A stretch of DNA of 9,236 nucleotides from Candidatus Zhuqueibacterota bacterium (GTDB lineage Bacteria > Zhuqueibacterota > QNDG01), in contig QNDG01000022.1 in assembly GCA_003645915.1 (NCBI GenBank), positions 1 through 9,236 on the forward strand, in the 5' to 3' direction. Under the pieces are notes generated by a model, which searched no databases, was not told where the DNA came from, and saw only the letters and a list, made by a program, of their open reading frames with translations. Below are positions 7,202 through 9,236 of this stretch, piece after piece (within the stretch, counting starts at the first letter, position 1; the number at the start of each line of letters is the position of its first letter). Both the position numbers and the translations under genes were made by a program.

Positions 7202-8200
7202 ATGAAAGAGAAATCCATTAACAGAGATATTCTTGTAAAAAGGGCCGGACTGCTTTCCGCTGTCCGGTCATTTTTTAATGAAAAGGGGTACACGGAAATT
7301 GATGCGCCCTGTATTACTCCCTGGCCTACAATGGATTCAAATATTGATTCAATTCCTGTTACAATTAAGAATTTAAACAAACAGACAAAAAAATTCTTTC
7401 TTCATACTTCGCCCGAACACTCTATGAAAAAACTCCTTGCTTCAGGATCAGGAGACATATATTTTCTGGGGAAGGTTTACAGAGACGGGGAAATTACAGA
7501 TCTGCACAATCCTGAATTTACTATGGCAGAGTGGTACAAAACCAATGCAGATTATTTTGATATTATGGATGAAACAGAAGATCTTGTAAATTTCTGTTTA
7601 AACAGTCTTAATCTCCCGTTAAAAATCCATTACGGGCATTATGAAATTGACTTTGAAAAACCGTGGGAAAGAATAAGTGTTAAGGAGATTTTTTGGAACA
7701 AGGGACAAATTGATCTTGACAAATGTATGGACATTTCAGGAATCAGAGAGGCTGCATTAAAACTTTCTGTGCATTTTAACAAGCATGATGACTGGGATAC
7801 AATTTTTTCCAGAATATTTATTGATAACATTGAACATGAACTCGGGTTCTCAAGACCGTGTTTTGTTTATGACTACCCCTCAAAAAAGCCTCTTATGGCT
7901 GCGTATAAGGAATCTGATAAAAATTATGTACAGAGAGCCGAGCTCTTTATTGCAGGTATGGAACTGGCCAACGGTTATACAGAACTAACCGATTATAAGG
8001 AACTTTTAAAAAGATTTGAGCATGAAAAAAAATTAAAACCAGAGGATTTTCCCATAGATTATGATCTTATTGAAGCCTTAAAATCAGGAATGCCCCAATG
8101 CAGCGGCATAGCTCTTGGTATTGACAGACTGCTTATGATTCTGCTGGATAAAAAAAATATAAAAGAAGTGATTCCGTTCCCTCTGGAAAACTATTTCTGA
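7202..8200 (+). CDS. epmA: EF-P--(R)-beta-lysine ligase (EpmA/PoxA/GenX)
   Basis: EpmA is a truncated class II lysyl-tRNA-synthetase paralogue that attaches (R)-beta-lysine to a conserved lysine of elongation factor P, which helps ribosomes through polyproline stretches. The 332-residue length fits EpmA (about 325 aa) and excludes full LysRS, because the anticodon-binding domain is absent and the protein begins at motif 1 (LVKRAGLLSAVRSFFNEKGYTEIDAPC). Motif 2 is GKVYRDGEITDLHNPEFTMAEWY (90-112). ELANGYTEL (254-262) and motif 3, GMPQCSGIALGIDRL (296-310), closely match recalled E. coli EpmA (GMPDCSGVALGVDRL). The start has only a weak RBS (GAAG). No efp or epmB (lysine 2,3-aminomutase) is in the window. 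A related aminoacyl-tRNA-synthetase-like ligase of other specificity is possible but less likely. Confidence 0.9.
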   Translation: MKEKSINRDILVKRAGLLSAVRSFFNEKGYTEIDAPCITPWPTMDSNIDSIPVTIKNLNKQTKKFFLHTSPEHSMKKLLASGSGDIYFLGKVYRDGEITDLHNPEFTMAEWYKTNADYFDIMDETEDLVNFCLNSLNLPLKIHYGHYEIDFEKPWERISVKEIFWNKGQIDLDKCMDISGIREAALKLSVHFNKHDDWDTIFSRIFIDNIEHELGFSRPCFVYDYPSKKPLMAAYKESDKNYVQRAELFIAGMELANGYTELTDYKELLKRFEHEKKLKPEDFPIDYDLIEALKSGMPQCSGIALGIDRLLMILLDKKNIKEVIPFPLENYF

Positions 8201-8258
8201 TCCACGAATCAGGCAGTAGCCGGACATGGTACAAACATCATCAATACAGAATAATTCC

Positions 8259-8286
8259 GTAGGGAATACATATATGCATTCCCTAC
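8259..8286. repeat. 28-bp near-perfect palindrome
   Basis: Arms GTAGGGAAT and ATTCCCTAC are exact complements. The 10 bases between them contain CATATATG, itself a palindrome, so only one base pair (A opposite C) breaks symmetry over the whole 28 bp. It lies 58 bases after the epmA stop. It could form a hairpin protecting the epmA mRNA 3' end, or be a copy of a REP-like interspersed repeat. No T tract follows, so it is not a standard intrinsic terminator. Confidence 0.8.
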
Positions 8287-8309
8287 ATTACAGAGAAAGA
8301 ATATATGTT

Positions 8310-8363
8310 TTCTGCCGGAGGCAGAAGAGAAATCTTTTATCTTGCAATATTTTTAAGATTTCT
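8310..8363. repeat. Two adjacent inverted repeats
   Basis: TTCTGCC-GGA-GGCAGAA (8310-8326) is a perfect 7-bp stem with a 3-base loop. Directly after it, AGAAATCTT (8328-8336) is the exact complement of AAGATTTCT (8355-8363) across an 18-base AT-rich loop. Neither is followed by a T tract. With the neighbouring palindrome they give a dense block of foldable DNA typical of non-coding interspersed elements. Confidence 0.6.
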
Positions 8364-8388
8364 AAAGTCGCAGGCTCCTTCGAAATGA

Positions 8389-8411
8389 CACCCTAAAGCC
8401 CCGCAGGGGTG
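8389..8411. repeat. CCCC-GCA-GGGG hairpin with alternative pairing
   Basis: CCCC (8399-8402) can pair with GGGG (8406-8409) across GCA. Alternatively CACCC (8389-8393) can pair with GGGTG (8407-8411), which would exclude the first stem. It is the most G+C-rich patch of the gap. The CCCGCAGGGG core followed by ATATTTGTAGAA resembles interspersed repeats I recall from Bacteroidota-like genomes (unverified). Confidence 0.45.
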
Positions 8412-8462
8412 GTATATTTGTAGAATATGGATAGTAAAATTAGATTCATTACCGTCTTTTGT

Positions 8463-8490
8463 TTTATCCTTTATCCCTTATCCTTTATCC
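8463..8490. repeat. Four tandem heptamers TTTATCC
   Basis: The units are TTTATCC, TTTATCC, CTTATCC and TTTATCC, without spacers, followed by a degenerate TTATTTTATC tail. They lie about 30 bp upstream of the -35 element of the sigma-factor promoter. Such short arrays can change copy number by strand slippage. Confidence 0.85.
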
Positions 8491-8519
8491 TTATTTTATC
8501 AATATCTCAAAATATTTTA

Positions 8520-8543
8520 AAACTTTTTCCCGTATTTTGCGTC
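8520..8543 (+). promoter_or_regulatory. ECF-type promoter (AAAC-N16-CGTC) before the sigma gene
   Basis: AAAC at 8520-8523 and CGTC at 8540-8543 are separated by exactly 16 bases. This matches the -35 AAC and -10 CGT(C/A) pattern known for many ECF sigma factors such as B. subtilis SigW. Transcription would begin near 8550 and give a short leader holding AGGAG at 8561-8565. Position and spacing suggest that the sigma factor drives its own operon. Confidence 0.55.
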
Positions 8544-8570
8544 ATAATACTGTAACCAACAGGAGAATTT

Positions 8571-9161
8571 ATGACAGACGCAGAACTTATTAACAACTTT
8601 ATAAACGGTAATACTTCTTCGTTTATCAGCCTTGTAAAAAGATGGGAAAAACCAATTTATAACTTTGCACTCAGAAATCTGGGATCAAAGCATAGTGCAG
8701 AAGATGTGTGCCAGACAGTTTTTTTAAAAGCTTTTGAGAACCTTCACAAACTTAAATATCCGGAAAAATTTAAACAGTGGATATTTACAATAGCAGCCAA
8801 CCTCTGCAGGGACGAATTTAAACGAAGGAAAAAATTCCGGCAAAAAACAGTCTCAATCTCCTTTAATGAGACAAATATGTTTGAGGAAATTACTGACACG
8901 GATTCCGAACTCCCTGACGACAGATTTAACAACATGATTTTAAAAGATATTCTTAAAGATGCGCTTATGCAGATTCCGGAACAGCAGCGCACAGTAATAA
9001 TCATGAAACAGTATCATAATCTGAAATTTCATGAAATTGCAAAAATCACCAAAACATCGGAAAACACTGTAAAATCCCGTTTGTACTACGGGCTGAAAAC
9101 ATTGAGAAAAATTCTTGAAAATAATAAAATTGACCGGGAGGTTTTAACAAATGGAATGTAA
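8571..9161 (+). CDS. RNA polymerase sigma factor, ECF (sigma-24) family
   Basis: This 196-residue protein has the two-domain ECF layout. Region 2 spans about residues 10-88, including AEDVCQTVFLKAFENLHKL and FKQWIFTIAANLCRDEFKRRKK, which contact core polymerase and the -10 element. A variable acidic linker covers about 98-120. Region 4 spans about 125-182 (ALMQIPEQQRTVIIMKQYHNLKFHEIAKITKTSENTVKSRLYYGLKTLRK), with a helix-turn-helix that reads the -35 element. Region 3 is absent, as expected. AGGAG sits five bases before the ATG. The last 11 bp overlap the start of an anti-sigma-like gene, the classic arrangement in which the sigma factor is held inactive until an envelope or oxidative signal. 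The signal and regulon cannot be told from this window. Confidence 0.96.
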   Translation: MTDAELINNFINGNTSSFISLVKRWEKPIYNFALRNLGSKHSAEDVCQTVFLKAFENLHKLKYPEKFKQWIFTIAANLCRDEFKRRKKFRQKTVSISFNETNMFEEITDTDSELPDDRFNNMILKDILKDALMQIPEQQRTVIIMKQYHNLKFHEIAKITKTSENTVKSRLYYGLKTLRKILENNKIDREVLTNGM

Positions 9162-9236
9162 AGATTTTAAAAATGATCTTGTCTCCCTGGTTTTCGGAGA
9201 GATAGATAAACAAAGAAAACAAAAGCTTGAGCAGCA
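9151..9236 (+). CDS. Probable zinc-finger anti-sigma factor (N-terminus only)
   Basis: Only 28 codons are visible before the window ends. The sequence MECKDFKNDLVSLVFGEID followed by a charged helix matches the beginning of zf-HC2-type anti-sigma factors, where Cys3 is a zinc ligand and a downstream HxxxCxxC supplies the rest; that part lies outside the window. The ATG is preceded by GGGAGG with a 9-base gap and overlaps the sigma gene by 11 bp in a shifted frame, so translation is probably coupled. In this family the protein sequesters its cognate sigma, often through a following membrane segment. The call rests on the N-terminal pattern and context. Confidence 0.75.
   Translation, partial: MECKDFKNDLVSLVFGEIDKQRKQKLEQ

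Larger units (their letters stand above)
8201..8570. other. Gene-free repeat-rich intergenic region
   Basis: I see no convincing coding frame in these 370 bases. They hold a 28-bp palindrome, a 7-bp hairpin, a 9-bp inverted repeat, a CCCC/GGGG hairpin, four heptamer repeats and an ECF-type promoter, each listed separately. A 5-bp stem (CTGAT/ATCAG) surrounds the epmA stop codon, but no T tract follows it. The 8364-8430 part resembles, from memory, interspersed intergenic repeats of several environmental bacterial lineages; I could not verify this. Confidence 0.7.

Noticed and set aside
8201..8570. CRISPR array or small RNA gene in the intergenic gap
   Set aside because: The repeats are either heptamers without spacers or unrelated inverted repeats, with no regular repeat-spacer pattern. 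No promoter-plus-terminator pair outlines a small RNA.

Overview
This window looks like a chromosomal core region of an AT-rich bacterium (roughly 35-40% GC by eye), with no phage or IS signature. Shine-Dalgarno (SD) sequences are used (AGGAGG, GGGAGG, GGAG) and TGA is a normal stop. The gene content fits a Gram-negative lineage, perhaps in or near the FCB group (KSB1, Calditrichota, Marinimicrobia, Ignavibacteria type): rimP-nusA-infB, a membrane-anchored TPR protein, EpmA, and an ECF sigma/anti-sigma pair next to short intergenic palindromes. That placement is impression, not proof.

Left half, minus strand. In transcription order the genes are tRNA-Arg(CCU), a stand-alone response-regulator receiver protein, a TPR protein with one N-terminal membrane anchor, rimP, nusA and infB. 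infB runs off the left edge with only its last residues missing. rimP-nusA-infB is the conserved ribosome-maturation, transcription-elongation and translation-initiation cluster. Its leader is the most interesting non-coding spot. A perfect 9-bp hairpin followed by a T tract, in the form of an intrinsic terminator, ends on the base before the rimP ATG. A candidate promoter upstream would start transcription a few bases before that hairpin.

Right half, plus strand. Divergent from the tRNA, a good sigma70-type promoter and a strong SD lead into an M20-family metallopeptidase/amidohydrolase. It is followed by epmA (EF-P beta-lysine ligase), probably co-transcribed. A 370-bp gene-free stretch then carries a 28-bp near-perfect palindrome, several other short inverted repeats and four tandem heptamers. 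After it comes an ECF sigma factor gene with an AAAC-N16-CGTC ECF-type promoter just upstream. The sigma gene overlaps by 11 bp a gene whose visible N-terminus looks like a zinc-finger anti-sigma factor, cut by the right edge.

Most of the window is ordinary core biology. I see no clearly new multi-gene system. The observations most worth checking are the rimP leader hairpin, the apparent autoregulatory ECF promoter and the repeat-rich intergenic block before it.
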